A stretch of DNA of 64,000 bases. It comes from JBJMQS01 sp045802605 (GTDB lineage Bacteria; Planctomycetota; Planctomycetia; Gemmatales; Gemmataceae). Of the stretch, positions 7,810 through 16,484 are shown piece after piece. Position 1 is the first letter of the stretch, and every line of letters starts with the position of its first letter. Where the stretch lies: NCBI GenBank assembly GCA_045802605.1, contig JBJMQS010000073.1:186001-250000 (forward strand), written 5' to 3'. Below the pieces are notes generated by a model that saw only the letters and a program-made list of their open reading frames with translations, ran no database searches and was not told the origin of the DNA. A program made the position numbers and the translations under genes.

Positions 7810-8748
7810 ATGCGATTCTTAGCTTTGCTTCGGCATTTGGCGGTTTGCGCGTCTGTTTTGAGTCTTGCTGGAGCGGCACAGGCTGAGGTTATTAACGGCT
7901 ATAATTCGGCGGTCAATGACCGATTTACCCCGGGGACCTTTCCCGGTAACACGCCACCAAGCGTCAACGCCGGATTCTTACTAGCTGGCTACGATCTTTC
8001 TGGCGTGGGCTGGGTCCCGGGGGTGAATGGGGCCGGGACAAAACAAGTGACGATGATTTCGGATGAGAACTACATTGCCGCCACTCACTTTCAATTAGGG
8101 CTTGGTACCACAGTTGCGTTTCGCGCCGCTAACGGTACCTACGTCACGCGGACGGTCCAAGCAGAGACACAGATCGGCGGTTCGGATGTGCTGGTTGGTC
8201 GCTTGAGCTCGCCCGTTCCAACCGGGGTGGGGGGCGTCACTAGCTATCCTCTGGTGGTCGGACCGCGGTCATCGTTTATGGGTCTAACGACTTACATGTT
8301 CGGCCAGCATGGCGAGGTTGGCACTAACATTCTGGCGGATTGGTTGTTTCCCAATGGGCCCAATACGACCGAGAACGTTGGCACCGGTGTCACCAGTATG
8401 ATTCAAACCGACTACGATCCGAATTATAACCTCGATGGTTTACCGATCAGCCCATATGAGTTTTTCTCGACGCCCGGCGATTCGGGAAGCCCAGACCTCA
8501 TGATCATCAATGGACAACTTGGCTTGATGGGTGACCATATGAGCGCTTACACCGACGGCTCCAACGTTCCGGCAGGGACCGGTGAGACATTTCTTTCAGA
8601 CTACCAATCTCTAATCGCGGCACAGCTTCTATCGGATGGACGAGTTTTATCGACGGTCGCGGTACCAGAACCAAGTTCATTGGTGCTCATCGGTCTCGGC
8701 AGTGCCTGGCCGGTGTTGCGACGGTTGCGACGACGCGCCGCCGCATGA
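7810..8748 (+). CDS. PEP-CTERM secreted trypsin-like serine protease homologue
   Basis: The 312-residue product has a signal peptide (MRFLALLRHLAVCASVLSLAGAAQA). It ends in a PEP-CTERM sorting tail: VPEPSSLVLIGLG, a short hydrophobic stretch and an Arg-rich end. Between them is a trypsin-like layout: IAATHF (His93), GGSDVLVGRL (Asp126) and TPGDSGSPDL (Ser225), which would supply a full catalytic triad. That makes it a candidate secreted protease processed by an exosortase. Start ATG 7810 has a ggag site 6 bases upstream. Its stop overlaps the start of the prenyltransferase gene (ATGA at 8745), which is odd for a protein of this type and suggests coupling. Activity is inferred only from motifs. 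Confidence 0.8.
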   Translation: MRFLALLRHLAVCASVLSLAGAAQAEVINGYNSAVNDRFTPGTFPGNTPPSVNAGFLLAGYDLSGVGWVPGVNGAGTKQVTMISDENYIAATHFQLGLGTTVAFRAANGTYVTRTVQAETQIGGSDVLVGRLSSPVPTGVGGVTSYPLVVGPRSSFMGLTTYMFGQHGEVGTNILADWLFPNGPNTTENVGTGVTSMIQTDYDPNYNLDGLPISPYEFFSTPGDSGSPDLMIINGQLGLMGDHMSAYTDGSNVPAGTGETFLSDYQSLIAAQLLSDGRVLSTVAVPEPSSLVLIGLGSAWPVLRRLRRRAAA

Positions 8749-9614
8749 ACCGGCCGCTCGCCTTTGTTCAACTTTTTCGCGTTCCTAATGTTTTCACAGC
8801 GATCGCTGATGTCGCAATTGGCCTAGCGGCCGGAGCACCTTTTTCGAAATGGCTTTGGCTCGCCGTCAGTTCCGCCAGTCTTTATTCCTCGGGCATGGTG
8901 GGAAACGATTACGTCGATCGTCATGTCGATGCCCGCGAACGACCGAACAGGCCAATTCCATCGGGCCGGGTCACGCCGCGGGTCGCCTTTGCACTCGCGG
9001 TGGTGTTGTCCCTAATCGGTTTGGCGGCATCAGCAATAGCGGGTTGGCAATCAGTAGCGGTCGCTGTCCCGCTGTTGGTCCTGATCGTGGCGTACAACGC
9101 CTGGCTTAAAAACACGTTTGCCGGTCCGCTTGTTCTGGGAGGTTGCCGATTCTTGAATGTCGCCCTCGGTTTCTCTACCGGTTCGTTCAATGCCGCGGCG
9201 GGTCAATTACCGCTCGTCGCGGCCGCGATCGTGGCTGTATATATCCTCGGTGTCTCGATCTTCGCCCGCGACGAAGCCGGCCAAAGCCGCGTGTTTTGGC
9301 TTCTCGTTGGTGCCATCCTCATGTCGGTGGCATTGGCCGCCACGATTGTGCTTCCGGTATGGACTGTGGTCGGTGGTCGCAGTTGGGCGGTCATAGTCGC
9401 GGCCCTTTTGGCAGGGCGGCTGATATTGGTTATCCCCAATGCACTTTGGGACCCATCGCCGGTTCATGTGCAAGCCGTGATCAAGGCCTCAATTATAGGA
9501 CTCATCGCTCTCGACGCGGCCCTGGCGACAAGCCTCGCCGGCCCCGTAGGATTACTGCTCCTGATACTGATCGTGCCGGCCCAAATCACCGGCCGTTGGA
9601 TTTACTCAACCTGA
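8745..9614 (+). CDS. UbiA-type prenyltransferase, EboC-like
   Basis: UbiA-superfamily enzymes are integral membrane proteins that move prenyl chains onto aromatic or other acceptors. The 289-residue product is strongly hydrophobic with about eight to nine membrane segments. It carries the first Asp-rich motif NDYVDRHVD (residues 54-62) followed by RPNRPIPSG, the classic magnesium-pyrophosphate site. The second Asp-rich motif is weak; YNAWLKN stands at the usual place. That pattern matches the UbiA-like EboC proteins of ebo clusters. It overlaps the protease gene by four bases and follows the inositol-phosphate synthase and TIM barrel genes, pointing to a lipid-linked product. The acceptor is unknown. 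Confidence 0.85.
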   Translation: MNRPLAFVQLFRVPNVFTAIADVAIGLAAGAPFSKWLWLAVSSASLYSSGMVGNDYVDRHVDARERPNRPIPSGRVTPRVAFALAVVLSLIGLAASAIAGWQSVAVAVPLLVLIVAYNAWLKNTFAGPLVLGGCRFLNVALGFSTGSFNAAAGQLPLVAAAIVAVYILGVSIFARDEAGQSRVFWLLVGAILMSVALAATIVLPVWTVVGGRSWAVIVAALLAGRLILVIPNALWDPSPVHVQAVIKASIIGLIALDAALATSLAGPVGLLLLILIVPAQITGRWIYST

Positions 9615-9629
9615 TTTTGGAGTCGCAAC

Positions 9630-11342
9630 ATGTCGTGCCCGCGTGAAGTTTGCTGGGTCTTGGGGCTCGGACTCGTCGCCGCAATTTTGGCTGTGCCCCT
9701 TTCCGTCTTCGCCGCATCGAGTGCCACCGACCGCGCTCGCCAATTTATTGCCGGTCACGAAGAGCGCATTCGTCCGCTCGAAGTCGCCGCGGGTCGCGCC
9801 TGGTGGGATGCGAATACGACGGGCAAAGATGAAGACTTCAAGCGCAAAGAAGAAACGCAAAATCGAATTGACGAAGCACTGGCCAACCCCGCCACGTTCA
9901 AAGAACTCAAGGAACTGCGAGCCGCGGTCGAGCACAAAGAGATCAATGATCCTGTCGTCGCTCGCTGCATCAACGTGCTCTACCTGCAATACCTCGAAAA
10001 GCAGGTCGATCCCGCGCTCTTGAAAAAGATTACCGCCAAGTCCAATGAGATCGAGAAGGCATTCAACACTTACCGCGCCAACGTCGATGGCAAGGAGATG
10101 GCCGATAGCGAGGTTCGCAAAGTCTTGAAGGGATCAAGCAGCAGCGATCGTCGCAAAGCCGTCTGGGAAGCCAGCAAAGGCGTCGGCGCAAAGGTCGAAG
10201 CCGACCTGAAAGAAGTCGTCAAACTTCGCAATGAGGCGGCGAAAAAGCTCGGCTTCGCCAATTTCCACGCCCTGCAACTTTATCTCAATGAGCAAGATGG
10301 GCCCGAACTCATCAAGCTCTTCGACGATTTGGACGCACTGACCCGCGAACCGTTCAACAAGGCCAAGGCCGAAATTGATGAGCGACTCGCCAAGAGCATG
10401 GGCATCACGGTCGCGGAATTACGCCCGTGGCACTATCACGACCCGTTCTTCCAAGAATCGCCCGCGGTTTTCGACACCAACTTGGATGAGCCGTTCGCCA
10501 AGGCGGACATCCCGAATATCTGCAAGCAATTTTACGCGAGCATCAATCTCCCGATCGACGACGTGCTGACACGTAGCGATCTATACGAGAAGAAGGGCAA
10601 AAGCCCGCACGCCTTCTGCACAGATATCGATCGGGAAGGGGACGTGCGCGTGTTGGCGAATATCGTTCCGAACGAATATTGGATGGGCACGATGCTCCAC
10701 GAACTCGGCCATTCGGTTTATTCGAGCAAGAACATCCCCCATTCGGTTCCCTACGTCATCCGTGGCGAAGCGCACATCCTCACCACCGAAGGCGTGGCCA
10801 TGATGTTCGAGCGCTTTTCCAAGCAACGGCCATTCTTGGAAAAGATGGGGCTAACCGTTAATGACCCCGAAAAGTTTGACGACGCGGCCGCGAAGGTTCA
10901 GCGCAATGCGCTTCTGATCTTCTCGCGCTGGTGTCAGGTGATGTTGCGTTTCGAGAAAGGCATGTACGAGAACCCTGACCAGGATCTGAACGCCCTTTGG
11001 TGGTCATTGGTCGAGAAGTACCAAGGCCTGACCAAGCCAGAAGGCCGCAATGCACCGGATTACGGCAGCAAGATTCACATCGTGAACGCCCCGGTGTACT
11101 ACCACAATTACATGATGGGGCAGTTGTTTGCCTCGCAAGTTCATCACGCGATTGCACGCGATGTGTTTCATGGCGCGAAGCCGGCCGGCGTTTTGTATAA
11201 CGATGAGCCGAAAGTGGGCGAGTTCATGCGCAAAAAGGTGTTCGAGCCGGGACGGCTTTATCCCTGGAACGAGTTGACCCGCCACGCCACGGGTGAGCTG
11301 CTCAGCCCGAAGGCGTTTGCGGAAGACTTCCGGAGTAATTAA
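9630..11342 (+). CDS. M2-family (ACE-like) secreted peptidyl-dipeptidase
   Basis: M2 peptidases are zinc metallopeptidases that remove dipeptides from peptide C-termini. The 570-residue product has a signal peptide (hydrophobic residues about 9-30, cleavage near VFAASS). It has the zinc motif HELGH (residues 357-361) and a glutamate ligand in TTEGVAMMFE (residue 387). The N-terminal AWWDANTTGKDEDF stretch is typical of bacterial M2 members. ATG 9630 has ggag 7 bases upstream and sits 15 bases after the prenyltransferase gene, so it may share its transcript. Its job in that group is not obvious; general peptide turnover outside the cytoplasm is the simplest reading. An A/G-rich palindrome follows. 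Confidence 0.9.
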   Translation: MSCPREVCWVLGLGLVAAILAVPLSVFAASSATDRARQFIAGHEERIRPLEVAAGRAWWDANTTGKDEDFKRKEETQNRIDEALANPATFKELKELRAAVEHKEINDPVVARCINVLYLQYLEKQVDPALLKKITAKSNEIEKAFNTYRANVDGKEMADSEVRKVLKGSSSSDRRKAVWEASKGVGAKVEADLKEVVKLRNEAAKKLGFANFHALQLYLNEQDGPELIKLFDDLDALTREPFNKAKAEIDERLAKSMGITVAELRPWHYHDPFFQESPAVFDTNLDEPFAKADIPNICKQFYASINLPIDDVLTRSDLYEKKGKSPHAFCTDIDREGDVRVLANIVPNEYWMGTMLHELGHSVYSSKNIPHSVPYVIRGEAHILTTEGVAMMFERFSKQRPFLEKMGLTVNDPEKFDDAAAKVQRNALLIFSRWCQVMLRFEKGMYENPDQDLNALWWSLVEKYQGLTKPEGRNAPDYGSKIHIVNAPVYYHNYMMGQLFASQVHHAIARDVFHGAKPAGVLYNDEPKVGEFMRKKVFEPGRLYPWNELTRHATGELLSPKAFAEDFRSN

Positions 11343-11354
11343 GAGAGTAAGAGT

Positions 11355-11433
11355 TAACCGCAGAGAGGCAGACAGCGCAGAGAAAATACCGAGAAGACTT
11401 CTTCTCTGTTTTCCTCTGCGTTCTCTGCGGTTA
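11355..11433. terminator. Palindrome between convergent genes, possible bidirectional terminator
   Basis: The segment reads taaccgcagag... and ends ...ctctgcggtta; the two halves are imperfect reverse complements over about 35 bases. It lies between the stop of the M2 peptidase and the stop of the amidohydrolase on the other strand, whose TAA is the last three bases of the palindrome. Each side is rich in A or T (tgttttcc on the plus strand). It may end transcription from both directions or be a dispersed repeat that has been adopted for this. Confidence 0.6.
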
Positions 11434-12270
11434 GTTCTTAATGAAGAGTCGCCGAGCGTTCTCTTCGAAGATTAACTCGCGCATGTGTTCTGGGAGCATG
11501 CCGGCAATCAAGTCCGCGTATTCCTTCATCGGTACTAAGGGCCAGTCCGAGCCAAATAGGATGCGATTGGGCCGCTCGCAGTAACGCAAAGCCTTGAGCA
11601 AATCGGCCCGCAGATCGTCAAGCGCGGCAAGTTTCTCGTCACTGGGCTGCGTCCATTCGTCACCGACGACGAGTCCTGACAAATCCGCCCACACATTAAC
11701 GTTCTTGTAAACGACCGCCGCCGCGTCATTGAGCCAAGGATTACCCATATGGGCGATGATGAACCGCACGTTGGGATGATCCACGGCGACGTCATCGATC
11801 AATAGTGGCTGCGAGTAGCGCAACTTGCCTTGCGCGGAGTAAGTGTCGCCGGCGTGAAAAATCACCGGCAGATTGTACCGCTCGGCCAAATCATAATAAC
11901 GCCGGTAATTCGCATGGCCGGGTTCGTAGTGCAAATAGCCAAGATATGCTTTCAGGGCTTTCACACGCCCGGTGGCGAGAATCGCATCTACGGCAATGAA
12001 GTGCTCCGGGTCGGCCCGGGCCGGATCGGCGACACCAGCAGCGAACAGACCCGGCACTTGGTCCGCGATAGTCAGAGATCGCTCGACGCCTAGCGGATCA
12101 TCGTCCGACGTCACGCGAGCACCTAGTGCGAGCGCGTGATTAACTCCCGCGCGAGCCATCTCTTCGCGGAGCCAGCCCGCAATCGCTTCAATTGAGTCTT
12201 CAAGCCGGGGATGGAGCGATCCCGCGCCGGGAATGCGCGGAGGCACCACGTGAATGTGAGCGTCAAACAT
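11431..12270 (-). CDS. Amidohydrolase family protein (COG2159-like)
   Basis: The 279-residue product is a metal-dependent hydrolase of the amidohydrolase superfamily, a TIM-barrel group that hydrolyses or decarboxylates small molecules. Seen motifs are DAHIH at residues 3-7, FHAGD at about 139, IAHMGNPWL and ILFGSDWPL, which carry the usual metal and catalytic residues. A lysine in VKALKAYLGYL stands where the family sometimes uses a barrel lysine. The start at 12270 places DAHIH at the very N-terminus, as expected. It is convergent with the M2 peptidase. The substrate cannot be told from the sequence. Confidence 0.88.
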   Translation of the reverse strand: MFDAHIHVVPPRIPGAGSLHPRLEDSIEAIAGWLREEMARAGVNHALALGARVTSDDDPLGVERSLTIADQVPGLFAAGVADPARADPEHFIAVDAILATGRVKALKAYLGYLHYEPGHANYRRYYDLAERYNLPVIFHAGDTYSAQGKLRYSQPLLIDDVAVDHPNVRFIIAHMGNPWLNDAAAVVYKNVNVWADLSGLVVGDEWTQPSDEKLAALDDLRADLLKALRYCERPNRILFGSDWPLVPMKEYADLIAGMLPEHMRELIFEENARRLFIKN

Positions 12271-12312
12271 GACGCCCCAGTTTACCCGAATTGCCGGGTC
12301 CGAAAAGCTTTG

Positions 12313-12786
12313 TTAGCTACCAGAGCGACGAAATGTCGTCATGTCGTGCCGCAAGATCGTCACGCCGCTCGCACCATCCGAGGAAGGTCCCATCGTGTAA
12401 ACCGCGAATTTACCGCTGGTTGTCTCCGCGAGATAGAGTGCCGCCTGCCCGCCTGAAATTGTTCCTGTCGTCATGACAAAGTGTACGTTCTGATTGGCCC
12501 CAACGCCAAACTCTGACACGAGATCGGTCTCAGCAAATCCCACCGTTTTGCCGACGGAGCGGTCCACAATGGTCGCGAGTAACTTGCCGGCCTTGTAATC
12601 CAAAAGCCACACGCCATCGAGTGGCGATTTCGGACTGACACCCGCCGCACCGGTGCAGATGATGTAGTTTTCGTGACGATCATTTCCCGCCGCGACGGGC
12701 CGCGTGCCCGCCATGGTGAAAAAGGTCAGACCAATTCCAAGACCTATGCCAAAGACAAGGGCGGGAAGGTATTGAAAGCGTTGCAT
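12313..12786 (-). CDS. Conserved secreted or membrane-anchored protein of unknown function
   Basis: The 157-residue product has an N-terminal hydrophobic segment (about residues 6-25) and then a small compact domain. Its stretches DGVWLLDYKAGKLLATIVDR, LVSEFGVGANQNVHFVMTTG and ALYLAETTSGKFAVYTMG look like a protein type I associate with planctomycete genomes, of unknown function. I chose ATG 12786 so that the hydrophobic segment begins near the N-terminus; the frame stays open upstream to 13083 but that part overlaps the divergent ABC transporter gene. It may be an envelope protein of the beta-sandwich or propeller-fragment kind, but that is a guess. Confidence 0.78.
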   Translation of the reverse strand: MQRFQYLPALVFGIGLGIGLTFFTMAGTRPVAAGNDRHENYIICTGAAGVSPKSPLDGVWLLDYKAGKLLATIVDRSVGKTVGFAETDLVSEFGVGANQNVHFVMTTGTISGGQAALYLAETTSGKFAVYTMGPSSDGASGVTILRHDMTTFRRSGS

Positions 12787-12951
12787 GCACAATCTCCGAA
12801 ACCTGCCCCTGCAATAACACCTGCGCCACCACCCATCTAGCCCAATCTCAAGCGTCGGGGCATAACCCCGGCTTGTCGCCAAAACGCAGGTCGGGTTACA
12901 CTTGCACCGTGTCGCAGGAAGCGACTGGCACGATTCGCCGCGAGGCCATGG

Positions 12952-14976
12952 ATGCGTAATTTTCTCCGCGCATTTAAGTACGCCTGGACCTATCGATTCC
13001 GCGTGGGCGCATCGGTGGCCTGCGCTTTTGCGGCGGCCCTGTTGTGGGGGATAAACCTCTCCGCAATTTATCCGTGCTTGCAACTTCTATCGAAGCCCGA
13101 GCAGACTTGGGTTCAGCAACTCGACGAGTCGATCGACTTCTTGCAGCACGAGCACGACGACGAAAACAAAGTCCTCAATGGATATCGAGCAGAGTTCACT
13201 AAGGTCAATGACTGGCCCGCTGGCTTGGGCCGGGAGCGCCGCGAAAAAGAATTGAGTGGCGCGATCGCACAACTCGAAGCGAAGCTATTGCGGTGCAGCC
13301 GGAATATCTATTGGCGGCAAGCGCTGAAGTGCTTCTTGATGAAGTTCTTGCCCGCCGACCACTTCCGAACTCTCTGTTGGGTGTTCGGAACTCTCGTGGT
13401 CGGCGTGGCGATTCGCGGCGTGTTTGAATACATGCAAGAATCGCTCGTCGGCAGTGTGACTAACCGCACGCTCTTCGATCTTCGCAATGCTTTTTACCGC
13501 AATGTCATTCACCTCGATGTGGACCAATTCAGCGAACAGGGTTCCGGCGAACTCACGGCCCGATTCACCTACGACATGGAATCGCTCGGTCTAGGCGTCA
13601 AAACGCTCTTTGGCAAAGTGGTCTCCGAGCCACTCAAGGCGGTCGCTTGCGTGATCGGCGCCTGCATGATCAGTTGGCAGCTGACGCTTCTGTTCATGAT
13701 CCTAGTGCCGGTCGCCGCCTATGTGCTAACCCGCGTGGGCCGGATGATGAAGCGTGCGAGCCGGCGACTGCTGGAACGCATGTCGCTCATCTACAAGATT
13801 CTGCAGGAATCGTTTGGCGGCGTGCGCGTCGTGAAAGCGTTTACCACCGAGGCCTTTGAGCGACGCCGGTTCCGTGCGGCGGCCTTGGACTATTTCGGCC
13901 GGGCCATGCGAGTCGTAAATATCGACGCGGCTACGAGCCCCATCATCGAACTGCTCGGCATCATCGGCATCTCCATGGCGCTTCTCGTTGGCGCGTATCT
14001 CGTGCTGCAGAAAGAAACGCATTTATTCAGCATGAGAATGACCGACTACCCAATGGATATTGCCACGCTCTTGCAGCTTTATGCAATGCTCGCCGCGATT
14101 GCTGACCCCGTGCGCAAGCTTTCTAGCGTCTACACCAAGTTGCAATCGGGAGCCGCCGCGGCCGACCGCATCTTCAACAGCATGGACCGCCGCCCCCGAG
14201 TGTCCGCGAACCCCATGGGCGATTATCTGGGCCGACATCGCGAGTCGATCGAATTCCGCGACGTCTGTTTCGCCTATGAACCGGGTCGGCCGATTCTCGC
14301 CAATATCAACCTCCAAGTTGCCCACGGCGAAACAATTGCCTTGGTCGGCAAAAACGGCTGTGGCAAGACGACGCTCGTGGGCATGTTGGCCCGCTTTTAT
14401 GATCCTGATTATGGCTCGTTATTCGTCGATGGTGTTGAGCTGCGCCGGGCACGTCTGCGCTCATTGCGTCGGCAGATTGGCCTGGTCACGCAAGACACTG
14501 TTCTGTTCGACGAGACCGTGCATGCCAACATCGCTTACGGTACCTCGCGAGCGACTCGCGAAGATGTCGAACGGGCGGCCCGCCAGGCTTTCGCCGCCGA
14601 CTTCATCGAGAAACTGAGCAGTGGCTACGACACCCGCATCGGGGAAGCCGGCTCCAAAATCTCGGGCGGCCAGCGGCAGCGCATCGCGCTCGCGCGAGCC
14701 ATTCTCCGCAACCCGGCGATTCTCATCCTCGACGAGTTCACCAGCCAGTGCGACGCTGAGAGCGAAGCGCTGATTCATCAGGCACTCAAGGCTTTCCTCC
14801 GTGGCCGAACTTCGTTTGTGATCACCCATCGCTTGAACACGTTGGAAATCGCCGATCGCATTGTGGTCATGGATCGCGGCCGGATCAGCGCGGTCGGCAC
14901 ACATCAGGAATTGATGGTCAATTGCAACACTTACCAACGATTGCACGAAGCGCATTTTCAGCGGCGCGTGGCCTAA
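12952..14976 (+). CDS. MsbA-like ABC exporter (fused membrane and ATPase domains)
   Basis: The 674-residue half-transporter has an N-terminal region with six probable membrane helices and a C-terminal ATPase. It shows Walker A GKNGCGKTT (residues 466-474), the signature ISGGQRQR near 571, Walker B ILILDE (Asp594, Glu595) and the H-loop ITHR. The D-loop reads EFTSQCDAESE instead of the common SALD form. A long charged insert (residues about 50-115, QLDESIDFLQHEHDDENK) lies between the first two helices. The gene is followed by GT39 and GT2 glycosyltransferases, so export of a lipid or glycolipid is likely. ATG 12952 lies 165 bases from the divergent 12786 gene. Confidence 0.92.
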   Translation: MRNFLRAFKYAWTYRFRVGASVACAFAAALLWGINLSAIYPCLQLLSKPEQTWVQQLDESIDFLQHEHDDENKVLNGYRAEFTKVNDWPAGLGRERREKELSGAIAQLEAKLLRCSRNIYWRQALKCFLMKFLPADHFRTLCWVFGTLVVGVAIRGVFEYMQESLVGSVTNRTLFDLRNAFYRNVIHLDVDQFSEQGSGELTARFTYDMESLGLGVKTLFGKVVSEPLKAVACVIGACMISWQLTLLFMILVPVAAYVLTRVGRMMKRASRRLLERMSLIYKILQESFGGVRVVKAFTTEAFERRRFRAAALDYFGRAMRVVNIDAATSPIIELLGIIGISMALLVGAYLVLQKETHLFSMRMTDYPMDIATLLQLYAMLAAIADPVRKLSSVYTKLQSGAAAADRIFNSMDRRPRVSANPMGDYLGRHRESIEFRDVCFAYEPGRPILANINLQVAHGETIALVGKNGCGKTTLVGMLARFYDPDYGSLFVDGVELRRARLRSLRRQIGLVTQDTVLFDETVHANIAYGTSRATREDVERAARQAFAADFIEKLSSGYDTRIGEAGSKISGGQRQRIALARAILRNPAILILDEFTSQCDAESEALIHQALKAFLRGRTSFVITHRLNTLEIADRIVVMDRGRISAVGTHQELMVNCNTYQRLHEAHFQRRVA

Positions 14977-16484
14977 CCAAATGGTCGGTTAGTAGTAGGG
15001 CGTGGTCAGTTAAGGCCACGACTTACTCGTTCTGGCATTCAATAGCTCGCCGCGACATTTGCATTTTTCTCGTGCTGGCACTTGCGGCTTGCGCTCTGTT
15101 CATGCGGCTGGACGATCGCGATCTCTGGCCCAGTCACGAAGCACGGGCGGCGCAGGACGCGCAAAACGTTCTGGAAACGGGGCATTGGGGCGTTCTCCAC
15201 CTTTTCGACGGGACGCCGGAGTATCAGAAACCGCCGCTCTTCTATTGGCTCGTTGCCGGCGTCGGCTGGCTGCGCGGCAGTGTAGTTGATGCGTGGTCGG
15301 TGAGGCTGCCGGCGGCCATCGCCGGTTGGCTGACAGTGGCGATTATCGTGGGTTGGCTTCGCAGGCGCGGTCGGCCAATCGCTGCATGTGCGGCCGGCTG
15401 TGCAATGTTGTGCGCGAATCATTTTTTGGCCACGTCGCGCACGGGACGCATTGATGCTCCGCTCATGTGCTGCGTCACTGCGGCGATTCTGAGTTCGATC
15501 CAATCACGATGGGTAGCAGCATCCATTTGCATTGCAGCAGCCTTGATGCTCAAGGGCCCGATTGGTTTGATTTTGTTTTTGCCAGTTGTCTGCGCGACGG
15601 GGATAAACCCCGCCGCTCATTCAGAAAAGACGAGCCCAATTGGGAAAAGAGCGGCGGGGTTTATCCCCGCCGTGCTCGGAGTGTGCCTCGCGGCACCTTG
15701 GTTCATAGCAGTGAGTATCGAGACTCACGGCGAATTCGCACGAGCCTTCTTCTGGCATCATAATTTCGAGCGGGCGGCAGGCAATTCCGCGGATCTCGCT
15801 TCGCATCCCTGGTGGTTCTATTTCGCGCGGTGGGCGGTCGATTGGCTTCCCGCGACACCCGCTCTACTGGTCGCCGGATGGGTTTCTCTGAAGCGATTCT
15901 GGTGGCGTGACGATTTCGAGCTACGCCTGGGCGGCATCTGGGTCTGCACGATGACCGCGCTCTTGAGTTTGTCCCACTTCAAGCGTGCGGACTATTTGTT
16001 GCCTGCGTATCCGGGTGCCGCAATTCTTGTCGGCTGTGCGCTGGAGCGCCTCTGGCTGACTCGCAACGACAAGAAATGGATCGTGACGTGTGCGGCTGGC
16101 ATTCTGGGCACATCCCTGGTTGGTGCGGTTGTATTCGAATCCCTCATCTTGCCACGTATCGACGAGCAATTTGAAAAGCGAACGCTCGCGGACAAGATTC
16201 GCCACCATCGCCAGCCTGAGGCAGCCGTAATTTTCTTTCGCATCGAAGACCATTTGCTTGCTTACCATCTGGGTAAGCCGCTGCAGACAATTCAGGAATG
16301 GGAAAATCTCGATATCTGGGTTTCGCAACTAGAAAATGGCTGCATCATTATGCCCGCCGAGTTGGCCGCCGAATGGCCGCAGCACATCCATAGCGGTACA
16401 CTGCGGGAGATCATCCGCCACGATGAGCCGCATCGTTCGCGCTCGCTGGTGGTGATGGAAAGTCATCCTGCTGCACGACCATGA
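14922..16484 (+). CDS. GT39-family membrane glycosyltransferase (ArnT/PMT-like)
   Basis: The protein belongs to the polytopic glycosyltransferases that take sugars from lipid carriers and attach them to lipids or proteins on the outer face of the inner membrane. It has about ten membrane segments, and the early loop has DDRDLWPSHEARAA and YQKPPLFYWL, the typical catalytic loop of ArnT-like enzymes. The start is uncertain: TTG 14922 overlaps the ABC gene by 55 bases, GTG 15072 would shorten the first helix. A perfect 21-bp inverted repeat (15598-15669) lies in frame in the coding region. The stop overlaps the next glycosyltransferase start (ATGA at 16481). Confidence 0.85.
   Translation: MQHLPTIARSAFSAARGLTKWSVSSRAWSVKATTYSFWHSIARRDICIFLVLALAACALFMRLDDRDLWPSHEARAAQDAQNVLETGHWGVLHLFDGTPEYQKPPLFYWLVAGVGWLRGSVVDAWSVRLPAAIAGWLTVAIIVGWLRRRGRPIAACAAGCAMLCANHFLATSRTGRIDAPLMCCVTAAILSSIQSRWVAASICIAAALMLKGPIGLILFLPVVCATGINPAAHSEKTSPIGKRAAGFIPAVLGVCLAAPWFIAVSIETHGEFARAFFWHHNFERAAGNSADLASHPWWFYFARWAVDWLPATPALLVAGWVSLKRFWWRDDFELRLGGIWVCTMTALLSLSHFKRADYLLPAYPGAAILVGCALERLWLTRNDKKWIVTCAAGILGTSLVGAVVFESLILPRIDEQFEKRTLADKIRHHRQPEAAVIFFRIEDHLLAYHLGKPLQTIQEWENLDIWVSQLENGCIIMPAELAAEWPQHIHSGTLREIIRHDEPHRSRSLVVMESHPAARP
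15598..15669. repeat. Perfect 21-bp inverted repeat inserted in frame in the GT39 gene
   Basis: The arms 15598-15618 and 15649-15669 are exact reverse complements over 21 bases, with a 30-base loop. The arm reads cggggataaaccccgccgctc. The whole is 72 bases (24 codons) and is translated without a stop as a polar segment in a loop between hydrophobic stretches. This looks like an inserted palindromic element that keeps the frame. It is not the same family as the four-copy intergenic repeat. Confidence 0.85.

Noticed and set aside
12787..13083. Upstream extension of the conserved secreted protein
   Set aside because: It overlaps the ABC transporter gene and moves the hydrophobic signal segment away from the N-terminus.
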